A DNA stretch of 11,624 bases from CAYGAW01 sp964347945 (lineage in GTDB: Bacteria; Chloroflexota; Anaerolineae; UBA7937; B3-Chlor). The DNA lies in the NCBI GenBank assembly GCA_964347945.1, contig CAYGAW010000178.1, forward strand, positions 1-11,624, read 5' to 3'. This document shows, one piece after another, positions 1-5,989 of the stretch. Numbering within the stretch: position 1 is the stretch's first letter; every line of letters begins with the position of its first letter. Made by a program: the position numbers and the translations under genes. The notes beneath the pieces were generated by a model. The model ran no database searches and was not told the origin of the DNA. It saw only the letters and a program-made list of their open reading frames with translations.

Positions 1-240
1 GCGGACGTCACGGAGGTTTTGGTGCAGGACAAGTTCTCTAAGGTGGTCGAAAAGCGGAGGGTCGAAGTGGCTCCATTTGTCAGGCTCATGCAGGTAGTCG
101 GTGAATGATCCGTCGGTGCGGCCATCGTCCGGGGTCAACATCCAGCACACGGCAGTGGTGATCTCCCCGTACCCGGAGAGCGCCCGCATCAGGCCGTACT
201 TGCGATAGTCGTTGATGTCACCGAAGTACTGGTTCTTCAT
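1..240 (-). CDS. Uncharacterised conserved protein, N-terminal part (3' end beyond window)
   Basis: A minus-strand reading frame opens with ATG at 240-238 and stays open for all 80 codons to the left window edge, so the C-terminal part is missing. The protein begins with MKNQYFGDINDYRKYG and continues with TTAVCWMLTPDDGRTDG (about residues 27-43). I recognise the NQYFGDxNDYRKYGL opening as resembling a widespread but functionally uncharacterised bacterial family; I cannot attach a tested function to it. No signal peptide or membrane segment is visible in this part, so it looks cytoplasmic. The ATG lies 14 bp after the femX-like stop on the same strand, which suggests co-transcription. The Shine-Dalgarno match is weak (only CGG-type runs upstream). 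The frame is open upstream of the ATG, but the family-like opening at the ATG supports this start. Confidence 0.7.
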   Translation of the reverse strand, partial: MKNQYFGDINDYRKYGLMRALSGYGEITTAVCWMLTPDDGRTDGSFTDYLHEPDKWSHFDPPLFDHLRELVLHQNLRDVR

Positions 241-254
241 GCGAATCCGACCGA

Positions 255-1340
255 TCAGGGTGTTAGGCTTCGCAGCCGCGGATAAGCCCTCGTCGCCAAC
301 CAGTAGACAAGAGGTGAGTACACGTGGTCGTACGAAGGGCAATGCCGCACGATCCTGCCGCCGAAGCCGCGCTTGAAGCGATACACGCCCCACAGGCCTC
401 CCCGGTCCAGCACCTCCTCCATGTCCTCCTCCCCTGAGCCTGCCTCGTCAGGGATACCCCAGAGGTCGTAGGTGGTGCAGCCTCGCTCCTTGGCCCAGCG
501 CATGGCCCGCCACTGGAGAAGATGGTTGGGCATCAGATTGCGGTGTTTGTTGGACGAAGCGCCGTACAAGTACCAGGCCCTCGAACCAAGGGCGAAGACC
601 ATCAGTCCAGCCAGGAGTCCGTCTTTGTAGTATGCCAGGAGCAGCTTGGCTCGATCATCGGGAGCGAAGGTGCGCCAGGCCTCCAGATAGTACTCCTCCT
701 CATGGATGCCAAAGTCGTCCCTCTCCCTGGTCACCTCCATCAGTCGGTAGAATGCTGCGAAATCGTCTTCCCCGCCCTCGCGAACGGTGACTCCTTTCCG
801 CTCCGCCAGCCGGATGTTGTAGCGGGTCTTCGACTTCATCTGCGCCAGGATTCCATCCAGATCTCCCTCCAGGTCCACTACGATGGTGCTCGATGGCTGC
901 ACTGACCGCTCGGACGGCCGGAGTTTCTCCTGCACGAGAAGCTGGGCCAGGGGATGATCCCCTTCTATGTCTGGCTCTATCTTGAGGAAAGACGCACCTG
1001 ATTCCCGTCCAAAGTCGCGCAGCATCGTCAGCAAGCGCTTCCACGTCTCGTGGTCTTCAGCGTGCGCGACAGGTCCCTTGGGAACGTAGGCCATCTTGCC
1101 CAGGGGAAGGTCACGGATCAGAACCTGGGCCAGACCCCTGGCCTCCTTGCCAGCCTCGTCCCAGGCCACAAACCGCGCCGGCTTCCAGCCGAAACGAGCC
1201 TTGAACTCGCCCCAGCTCCAGCACTGCAACAGGTGGCCGCTCCTCGCCTCCACGAACTCGTCCCATTCCTGGGGCGTGAGCACGCTGGCCCCACTCCCCT
1301 CCGTGGTACACCCGGAACCCTCAATTGCCACCATTTGCAT
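255..1340 (-). CDS. FemA/FemX-family aminoacyltransferase (peptidoglycan interpeptide bridge type)
   Basis: The protein has 361 residues and fits the FemABX family, which uses aminoacyl-tRNA to add amino acids to the peptide stem of lipid II or related acceptors at the inner face of the membrane. These proteins carry two GNAT-like folds. The second half has the recognisable family stretches: MKSKTRYNIRLAERKGV (from residue 168), WYLYGASS followed by an RNLMPNHLLQW segment, YDLWGIPD (near 290-295) and GVYRFKRGFGG (near 320). The first half has QCWSWGEFKARFGW (residues 39-52), also typical. There is no signal peptide. An ATG at 1340 is preferred because an AGG lies 10 nt upstream; an ATG at 1334 is an alternative. 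The longer TTG-initiated frame from 1385 would start at or before the predicted transcription start. Relatives also modify other peptides, so the acceptor is uncertain. The gene is divergent from nuoA and probably leads a two-gene transcript with the downstream unknown gene. Confidence 0.85.
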   Translation of the reverse strand: MQMVAIEGSGCTTEGSGASVLTPQEWDEFVEARSGHLLQCWSWGEFKARFGWKPARFVAWDEAGKEARGLAQVLIRDLPLGKMAYVPKGPVAHAEDHETWKRLLTMLRDFGRESGASFLKIEPDIEGDHPLAQLLVQEKLRPSERSVQPSSTIVVDLEGDLDGILAQMKSKTRYNIRLAERKGVTVREGGEDDFAAFYRLMEVTRERDDFGIHEEEYYLEAWRTFAPDDRAKLLLAYYKDGLLAGLMVFALGSRAWYLYGASSNKHRNLMPNHLLQWRAMRWAKERGCTTYDLWGIPDEAGSGEEDMEEVLDRGGLWGVYRFKRGFGGRIVRHCPSYDHVYSPLVYWLATRAYPRLRSLTP

Positions 1341-1363
1341 TCTCACACAACCTATTCTATAAT
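1335..1363 (+). promoter_or_regulatory. Alternative plus-strand promoter upstream of nuoA (weak candidate)
   Basis: A perfect TATAAT at 1358-1363 follows TTGCAT (1335-1340, 3 of 6 matches) with 17-bp spacing. It would start transcription near 1370 and give a long leader of almost 200 nt running through the repeat array. I rank it below the candidate at 1455-1463 because it lies within the predicted femX leader, but the -10 match is better. Confidence 0.3.
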
Positions 1364-1387
1364 TCGCCCTCGTGATTGGTCGCAACC

Positions 1388-1417
1388 ATTATAGCCAGTC
1401 CGTTGGATTTTGACCAA
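1388..1417 (-). promoter_or_regulatory. Probable promoter for the femX-like gene
   Basis: Read on the minus strand, a perfect TATAAT lies at 1393-1388, preceded after 18 bp by TTGGTC at 1417-1412 (3 of 6 matches to TTGACA). Transcription would start near 1381, giving a leader of about 40 nt before the ATG at 1340. The weak -35 lies inside the 11-bp repeat array, which would suit an activator-dependent promoter. Position and spacing fit sigma-70; there is no experimental support. Confidence 0.5.
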
Positions 1418-1448
1418 ACTATGACCCAGCTAGGACCACTTTATGACC
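1408..1448. repeat. Four 11-bp-spaced direct repeats, candidate response-regulator operator
   Basis: Four octamers occur at an exact period of 11 bp: TTTTGACC (1408-1415), CTATGACC (1419-1426), CTAGGACC (1430-1437) and TTATGACC (1441-1448). GACC is invariant and the consensus is YTATGACC. On the other strand they read GGTCATA, GGTCCTA, GGTCATA, GGTCAAA, resembling the GTCATA core of the E. coli Pho box, whose repeats also recur every 11 bp. PhoB/OmpR-family regulators bind head-to-tail on such arrays. The array sits between the two divergent genes, overlaps the femX -35 position and ends 9 bp before the candidate nuo -10. The repeat is read directly; the binding protein is an inference. Confidence 0.65.
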
Positions 1449-1454
1449 TTTTGC

Positions 1455-1463
1455 TGCTAAGAT
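1455..1463 (+). promoter_or_regulatory. Probable nuo operon promoter (extended -10)
   Basis: TGCTAAGAT fits the extended -10 pattern TGnTAnnAT (hexamer TAAGAT, 4 of 6 matches to TATAAT). There is no recognisable -35; instead the fourth 11-bp repeat ends at 1448, 9 bp before the hexamer. That resembles E. coli pho promoters, where the Pho box replaces the -35 about 10 bp upstream of the -10. Transcription would start near 1470, leaving a leader of about 97 nt before nuoA. Confidence 0.45.
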
Positions 1464-1469
1464 AGTGGT

Positions 1470-1566
1470 TGTGGCTGGCCACTCATGGATACGCCCCGGT
1501 AGAAGCCTGTGGCCCGTTGACACGGGTGCGTCCGGCAAAGGGGCTCCTGGCAAGGAGGTTGTGTCT
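1470..1566 (+). other. nuoA 5' leader with short hairpins, one covering the ribosome binding site
   Basis: Three inverted repeats are visible between the candidate start of transcription and nuoA. They are GTGGC-tg-GCCAC (1471-1482), CCCGT-tgac-ACGGG (1513-1526) and CTCCT-ggca-AGGAG (1544-1557). The last pairs a CTCCT with most of the AAGGAGG Shine-Dalgarno sequence (1552-1558) of nuoA, so it could reduce initiation when folded. The stems are only 4-5 bp, so stability is uncertain. No known riboswitch pattern is recognisable, and no convincing small gene lies here. Confidence 0.4.
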
Positions 1567-1920
1567 GTGACAGACTACGCTCTGATTGGGCTGCTCCTGG
1601 TCGTAGCCGCTCTCTTTCCCCTCATCGCCATGTTCCTCGGCTTCGTTCTGCGCCCAAGGAAGCCAGGCCCCGTGAAGAAGTCCACCTACGAGTGCGGTCT
1701 CGAAACCATCGGCGAGACGTGGGTGCGGTTCAGGGTCCAATACTACATCTACGCCCTGATCTTCGTCATCTTCGATGTGGAGACCGTTTTTCTTTACCCC
1801 TGGGCCGTGGCCTACAACCAACTGGGCCTCTTCGCGCTGGTGGAGATGTTCATCTTCCTCATGATCTTGCTCGGCGGCCTCGTCTACGCCTGGCGCAAGG
1901 GTGTCCTGGAATGGGTGTAA
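1567..1920 (+). CDS. nuoA: NADH-quinone oxidoreductase subunit A
   Basis: This is a 117-residue membrane subunit of complex I that helps shape the interface between the quinone-reducing arm and the membrane arm. Three membrane segments are visible (about residues 5-28, 58-80 and 86-108). The family signature TYECG lies at residues 40-44 in the first cytoplasmic loop, and FDVETVFLYPW at residues 69-79 carries the conserved acidic pair D70/E72. The start is a GTG at 1567, 8 nt after a strong AAGGAGG (1552-1558). A second in-frame GTG at 1561 is only 2 nt from that site and is unlikely, and the longer open frame from 1465 would begin upstream of the predicted transcription start. It is the first gene of the operon. 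Length and motifs are normal for NuoA. Confidence 0.95.
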   Translation: MTDYALIGLLLVVAALFPLIAMFLGFVLRPRKPGPVKKSTYECGLETIGETWVRFRVQYYIYALIFVIFDVETVFLYPWAVAYNQLGLFALVEMFIFLMILLGGLVYAWRKGVLEWV

Positions 1921-1968
1921 CCTCCACCGCGCGAAGAGCACAGCCCAGAGCTGGGGAAGGGAGTTGAT

Positions 1969-2547
1969 ATGACCCAAGAAGACATGGTTCCCCCTGAGTT
2001 GAGGCGAAACGTATTCATAGCGCCGGTCGACTGGATATACAACTTGGGACGGGCAGCATCGGTGTGGCCCGTTATGTTCGGCCTGGCATGTTGCGCCTTC
2101 GAGATGATCGTCTCGGTCACCTCGCGATTCGACTTGGCTCGGTTTGGGATGGAGTTCCTGAGAGCCTCGCCACGACAGTCGGAACTGATGATCGTGTCGG
2201 GTACTGTTACCAAGAAGATGGCTCCTCAGGTGGTTCGTCTATACGACCAGATGCCGGAGCCGAAGTATGTGCTAGCGATGGGCGCCTGCGCCATCTCCGG
2301 TGGACCTTTCAAAGATGGCTACAATGTCGTTCCCGGCGTCGACAAGTACCTCCCCGTGAACGTATACGTACCCGGTTGCCCGCCCAGGCCCGAAAGCCTG
2401 ATCGACGGTATCATCAAACTGCACAAGCAGATCAGAGAAGAAACCATCCTCACCTCACCCTGGTACCGCAAGGACGTGAGCCGGGAGTTTCCCGTCCCTG
2501 AGTATGGAGCTCGGGGCCTGGTCCTGCCAAAAGGGGAGGAGAGCTAA
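1969..2547 (+). CDS. nuoB: NADH-quinone oxidoreductase subunit B (N2 cluster)
   Basis: This 192-residue hydrophilic subunit carries the terminal [4Fe-4S] cluster N2, which passes electrons to quinone at the NuoB/NuoD interface. The four expected ligands are present: the tandem pair C41-C42 in GLACCAFEM, C107 in MGACAISGG and C137 in VPGCPPRPE. Residues around F54-R69 correspond to the usual RFGMEFLRASPRQ segment next to the quinone pocket. The ATG is preceded by GGAAGGGAG with suitable spacing. The gene follows nuoA by 48 bp. Its TAA stop shares one base with the nuoC ATG (TAATG), suggesting translational coupling. The C-terminal tail after about residue 160 is variable in the family and looks ordinary here. 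Confidence 0.97.
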   Translation: MTQEDMVPPELRRNVFIAPVDWIYNLGRAASVWPVMFGLACCAFEMIVSVTSRFDLARFGMEFLRASPRQSELMIVSGTVTKKMAPQVVRLYDQMPEPKYVLAMGACAISGGPFKDGYNVVPGVDKYLPVNVYVPGCPPRPESLIDGIIKLHKQIREETILTSPWYRKDVSREFPVPEYGARGLVLPKGEES

Positions 2548-3005
2548 TGACTGGCAAAGAGACCTTTGACCGTCTGGCAGAAAGGTTCCCTGAGTTCCAG
2601 CTGGAGTATCTGGAAGGCAAGGACCCTGCCATTGTGGTGAAAGGGGAGAACCTGGTCGAATTGGCGCAGCATCTGCGCGAAGAGGAAGAGTACGACTATT
2701 GCTCCTCCATCACCGGCGTGGACTATCCCGACCGCTTCGAGGTGGTGTACCACCTCTACTCCACCAGTAAGGAAGGCGGGCCGGTGATCCTGAAGGTCCA
2801 TGCCCAACGTGAGAACCCAGAGGTTCCCTCTGTGGTGCGCGTCTGGCCGGCAGCCAACTGGCAGGAACGTGAGGCCTGGGACCTGATGGGCATACGCTTT
2901 TCCGGACACCCCAACCTGACCCGTGTCCTGATGTGGGAGGGGTTCGAGGGGCATCCCCTGCGGAAGGACTTCCCCGGCAGCGAGGACGAATATACCTTTG
3001 GCTAG
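2547..3005 (+). CDS. nuoC: NADH-quinone oxidoreductase subunit C (30 kDa-type)
   Basis: This 152-residue hydrophilic subunit has no cofactor of its own and holds the electron-transfer arm together next to NuoD. The signature of the 30-kDa subunit family is clear: EREAWDLMGIRFSGHP from residue 107, followed by RVLM and HPLRKDFP. The protein is compact compared with many NuoC proteins and is not fused to NuoD, unlike the NuoCD fusion of enterobacteria. Its ATG overlaps the nuoB stop by one base, so translation is probably coupled. nuoD follows after 21 bp. The acidic C-terminus (SEDEYTF) is the family-like end, so the protein appears complete. Confidence 0.95.
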   Translation: MTGKETFDRLAERFPEFQLEYLEGKDPAIVVKGENLVELAQHLREEEEYDYCSSITGVDYPDRFEVVYHLYSTSKEGGPVILKVHAQRENPEVPSVVRVWPAANWQEREAWDLMGIRFSGHPNLTRVLMWEGFEGHPLRKDFPGSEDEYTFG

Positions 3006-3026
3006 CGCCTAGCGGAGACCGACACC

Positions 3027-4133
3027 ATGACCGAGTTGAAGACCGAGACTATCACCGTCAACATGGGGCCCCAGCACCCCAGCACCCACGGCGTATTCCG
3101 CCTCATCCTCTCCCTCGACGGAGAGACCATCGTGGATGTGGAACCGGTGGTGGGCTATCTGCACCGGAATCACGAGAAGATAGGCGAGAAGAACAACTGG
3201 ATTCAGAACACCCCTTTCACTGATCGGCTGGACTACATCAGCCCCATGTCCAACGAGTTCGCCTACGTGCTTGCTGTGGAGAAGCTTGCCGAGATCGAAC
3301 CCCCGGAACGCGCCAAGTACATCCGCATCATCATGGTGGAGCTGAACCGCATCGTCAATCACTTGATAGCCGTAGGCTTCCTCCTCAACGAGCTGGGCTG
3401 CTTCTTCACCCCCATGTTCTACTGCCTCAGGTGGCGGGAGTTGGTCATCGACCTATGGGAGATGACGGCGGGTTCCCGCATGATGCCCAACTACTTCTGG
3501 ATTGGAGGCGTATCCGCCGATCTGCCGGAGGGGTTCCTGCCCGAGTGCAAGGAATTCGTGACCGCGGTTCCGGGATTCATTGATGAGCTGGAGCGGCTGC
3601 TGACGGACAATGAGATCCTGCAAATGCGCTGCCGGGACGTGGGCATCCTCCCTCCCGACGTGGCGGTAGAATATGGATGCACAGGCCCCCTGTTGCGTGC
3701 TTCCGGTGTGCCCTACGATGTTCGCAAGGCCGAGCCCTACTCCATTTACGACCGTTTCGACTTCGACATCGTGGTGGGCACGGTGGGAGACGTGCTCGAC
3801 CGCTATCTCGTACGCATCGCCGAGATGCGGCAAAGCGTAAAGATCGTCGAGCAGGCCCTCAGAGACCTGCCCGGGGGCGAGACCGCGACCCCAAAGAAGA
3901 GGGTTTTTAGACCACCAGAAGGTGACATCTACCATCGTATCGAGGCACCCAAAGGCGAGTTGGGGTTCTACCTGGTGAGCGACGGCAGCCAGAACCCGTA
4001 CCGCTACAAGATCCGTGCTCCGAGTTTCGTGAACTTGCAGGCGCTGCCCTATATGGCCAGGGGGCAGAAGATAGCTGATCTGGTCATCATCATTGGCAGC
4101 ATTGACATCACCATGGCTGAGGTGGATAGATAA
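3027..4133 (+). CDS. nuoD: NADH-quinone oxidoreductase subunit D (49 kDa-type, quinone pocket)
   Basis: This 368-residue subunit is related to the large subunit of [NiFe] hydrogenases and forms most of the quinone headgroup site with NuoB. It starts with the family hallmark NMGPQHPSTHGVFR (residues 12-25). H21 and Y70 (in DRLDYIS) correspond by spacing to the conserved His and Tyr that hold quinone in the mitochondrial 49-kDa subunit (His59 and Tyr108). It ends with IGSIDITMAEVDR, the expected C-terminus, so it is full length. Hydrogenase-type metal-ligand cysteine pairs are absent, as usual for complex I. A CGGAG about 10 nt upstream serves as ribosome site. The next gene is nuoH after only 14 bp; nuoE, nuoF and nuoG are not in between. 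Confidence 0.97.
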   Translation: MTELKTETITVNMGPQHPSTHGVFRLILSLDGETIVDVEPVVGYLHRNHEKIGEKNNWIQNTPFTDRLDYISPMSNEFAYVLAVEKLAEIEPPERAKYIRIIMVELNRIVNHLIAVGFLLNELGCFFTPMFYCLRWRELVIDLWEMTAGSRMMPNYFWIGGVSADLPEGFLPECKEFVTAVPGFIDELERLLTDNEILQMRCRDVGILPPDVAVEYGCTGPLLRASGVPYDVRKAEPYSIYDRFDFDIVVGTVGDVLDRYLVRIAEMRQSVKIVEQALRDLPGGETATPKKRVFRPPEGDIYHRIEAPKGELGFYLVSDGSQNPYRYKIRAPSFVNLQALPYMARGQKIADLVIIIGSIDITMAEVDR

Positions 4134-4147
4134 GCTAGGAGTGTGGC

Positions 4148-5356
4148 ATGCAGGCAATCCAAGGAATACTGGAGTTCATTGACCAGATCTTCGTCAATCT
4201 GAGCTTCTGGGTCTCTGGCCAACTCGCGAACTTCCTGCCCGACTGGGGTGTGACCTTCATCATGATGTTCGCCACCGTCCTCGTTCTCATCTTCTTCGGG
4301 CTGGCATCGATCATCTGGATCAACGTCTACGAAAGAAAGCTCATCGGTCGCATACAGGATCGGTACGGCCCCAACCGCTTTGGCCCGTGGGGGTTGTTAC
4401 AGTGTGTGGCCGACATGGTAAAACTGCTGACCAAGGAAGACGTCACCCCCACCAAAGCTGACCGCTTGATCTTCAATCTGGCCGCCGTAGTGCCGGTGAT
4501 CCCCACCTTCATGGTTCTGGCCGTCCTGCCCTTCGGTCGCGGCATGGTCGCGGCTAACCTGGGTATCGGCTACCTCTACATCGTGGCGGTCGGCTCTCTC
4601 GTCACCATCGCCATCTTCATGGCTGGCTGGTCTTCGCGCAACAAGTACTCACTCCTGGGCGGCATGCGCACGGTGGCCCAGATGATCAGCTACGAGATCC
4701 CCATGGTCCTGTCGGTCGTGGGCGTGCTGCTGCTGGTTGGTTCCCTGTCCATGGTCTCCATCGTGGAGGCCCAAGGCCAGTGGCGACTGCCCTTCATCGT
4801 CCTTCAGCCCCTGGCCTTCGTCCTCTATTTCACGGCCGCCATCGCGGAGGTGAATCGTGCTCCCTTCGACCTGCCAGAGGGCGAGTCGGAGATCGTGGCC
4901 GGCTATCACACCGAGTACAGCGGCATCAAGTTTGCCATGTTCTTGCTGGCGGAATACGTCAATGCCTTCAGTATTTGTGCCGTCGCCACGACGGTGTTCC
5001 TGGGGGGATGGCAAGGTCCCATCCTGCCCTCGTGGGCCTGGTTCCTCATCAAGTCTTACTTTCTCTATTTTGTACTCATCTGGCTGCGAGGCACGCTGCC
5101 GCGCCTGCGGGTCGACCAGTTGATGAACTTCGCCTGGAAGAATCTCGTGCCCCTGGCCCTGGCCAATCTCATGCTCACCGCCCTGGTGGCGAAGCTGGTT
5201 CCACTGCCCAGCCTTGTGGGTGCCATAGCCTTCGTTGCCATGAATGTCGTGGTCATCGTATGCATCGCCCTCGTCAAGTATCCCCGCTGGAAGAGGGAGA
5301 GGCGAGAGGTGGTGCTGGTCCCGAGGACTCCCGCAGCGCAGACGGAGAGTTCATAG
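4148..5356 (+). CDS. nuoH: NADH-quinone oxidoreductase subunit H (membrane, quinone channel)
   Basis: This 402-residue polytopic protein anchors the hydrophilic arm to the membrane and forms the entrance channel for quinone. Conserved stretches are YERKLIGRIQDRYGPNR (about residues 61-77), EVNRAPFDLPEGESEIVAG (from E234) followed by YHTEYSG, and RGTLPRLRVDQLM towards the C-terminus. About eight membrane segments are visible. The family range is roughly 320-400 residues, so this is on the long side. The extra length lies in an N-terminal helix before the first membrane segment and a charged tail of about 29 residues at the C-terminus (KYPRWKRERRE and on). AGGAG at 4137-4141 lies 6 nt before the ATG. 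After its stop comes the largest gap in the operon, 81 bp. Confidence 0.97.
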   Translation: MQAIQGILEFIDQIFVNLSFWVSGQLANFLPDWGVTFIMMFATVLVLIFFGLASIIWINVYERKLIGRIQDRYGPNRFGPWGLLQCVADMVKLLTKEDVTPTKADRLIFNLAAVVPVIPTFMVLAVLPFGRGMVAANLGIGYLYIVAVGSLVTIAIFMAGWSSRNKYSLLGGMRTVAQMISYEIPMVLSVVGVLLLVGSLSMVSIVEAQGQWRLPFIVLQPLAFVLYFTAAIAEVNRAPFDLPEGESEIVAGYHTEYSGIKFAMFLLAEYVNAFSICAVATTVFLGGWQGPILPSWAWFLIKSYFLYFVLIWLRGTLPRLRVDQLMNFAWKNLVPLALANLMLTALVAKLVPLPSLVGAIAFVAMNVVVIVCIALVKYPRWKRERREVVLVPRTPAAQTESS

Positions 5357-5373
5357 CGATGGAGTTCGTAGAG

Positions 5374-5407
5374 GGGCTTTCAGCCTTAGAGATGCGCTGA
5401 AGCGCCC
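5374..5407 (+). other. Hairpin in the nuoH-nuoI intergenic region
   Basis: GGGC (5374-5377) pairs with GCCC (5404-5407), and TTTCAGC (5378-5384) with GCTGAAG (5396-5402, one G-U pair). This gives an 11-bp stem with a single bulged C at 5403 and an 11-nt loop. No T-run follows, so it does not look like an intrinsic terminator. It may be a processing or stability element that separates the upstream and downstream parts of the nuo mRNA. The structure was paired by hand and not energy-calculated. Confidence 0.5.
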
Positions 5408-5437
5408 ACTACCAGCGGATTCGAGAAGGAATGAGCT

Positions 5438-5989
5438 ATGCTTGGTTTTGGAATACTCAAAGGGATGTCGGTCACCCTTAGGCGCTTCATCGACACCTAC
5501 GTGGGCGATTTGGGGAAGTTCCCATGGAGATATCGCTCTCGACCAGTGTTCGAGAGGATGGGTGTGACCCAACGAGGCGCCTTCACCATCCAGTATCCCG
5601 AAGAGAGAATAACCATGTTTCCCCGCTATCGGGGCCCATTGCTCCTGCTGACGAACCCGGAGACAGGCATCACCAAGTGCATCGCCTGCGGGCTGTGTGA
5701 ACGGACCTGTCCCACGGAGAGCATCAAGCTCACCAGAGCGGAAGAGAAGGTAGATGACCAGAGGGTGCCAGAAACCTACGAGTACGACATGAACACGTGC
5801 ATGTTCTGCGGCTTCTGCGTCCAGATCTGCCCGGTGGACGCCCTGGGACACTCTCCGGAGTTGGAGACGGGCACCTACAGCAAGGGAGCAGCACTGATGC
5901 TCGACCTGGAGCAGATGCTGGAGTTGGGCCGCAAGTATGCGCCCAACGGAGTCTGGCCAGTGGAGGAGAAGGAGGCGCAGCCGTCATGA
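5438..5989 (+). CDS. nuoI: NADH-quinone oxidoreductase subunit I (two [4Fe-4S] clusters)
   Basis: This 183-residue ferredoxin-like subunit carries clusters N6a and N6b, which bring electrons to N2 in NuoB. The two binding motifs are intact: C81-x2-C84-x2-C87-x3-C91-P and C121-x2-C124-x2-C127-x3-C131-P. The N-terminal region includes an amphipathic stretch (residues 1-30) of the kind that lies on the membrane surface next to NuoH. Family context RYRGPLLLL before the first motif is normal. AAGGA lies 9 nt before the ATG. Its TGA stop overlaps the nuoJ start by 4 bp (ATGA). In an enzyme without NuoEFG this subunit is a plausible docking point for an alternative electron donor, as proposed for other 11-subunit forms; that role is inference. 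Confidence 0.97.
   Translation: MLGFGILKGMSVTLRRFIDTYVGDLGKFPWRYRSRPVFERMGVTQRGAFTIQYPEERITMFPRYRGPLLLLTNPETGITKCIACGLCERTCPTESIKLTRAEEKVDDQRVPETYEYDMNTCMFCGFCVQICPVDALGHSPELETGTYSKGAALMLDLEQMLELGRKYAPNGVWPVEEKEAQPS

Noticed and set aside
1341..1385. Longer femX reading frame from a TTG at 1385
   Set aside because: It would begin about at or before the predicted minus-strand transcription start (near 1381), has no good ribosome site, and its extra residues do not resemble the family.
1517..1522. Perfect TTGACA (-35-like) in the nuoA leader
   Set aside because: At 17-bp spacing the -10 position (1540-1545) reads GGGCTC, with no TATAAT-like hexamer nearby; the TTGACA lies in the CCCGT-tgac-ACGGG hairpin and is probably coincidental.
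2547..4133. Possible NuoCD fusion
   Set aside because: nuoC ends with TAG at 3003-3005 and nuoD has its own ribosome site and ATG 21 bp later, so they are separate genes.
5359..5400. Mini-ORF of 13 codons (MEFVEGLSALEMR) between nuoH and nuoI
   Set aside because: Very short, overlaps the bulged hairpin, has only a GGAG about 11 nt upstream, and has no recognisable similarity; possible as a leader peptide but unsupported.
4780..5400. 206-codon plus-strand frame overlapping nuoH
   Set aside because: It is a +1 shadow of nuoH with R/H/G-rich composition and no recognisable domain.
5374..5407. Intrinsic terminator inside the operon
   Set aside because: The stem is good but no T-run follows; the next bases are ACTACCAGCGG, and nuoI continues the operon, so termination is unlikely.
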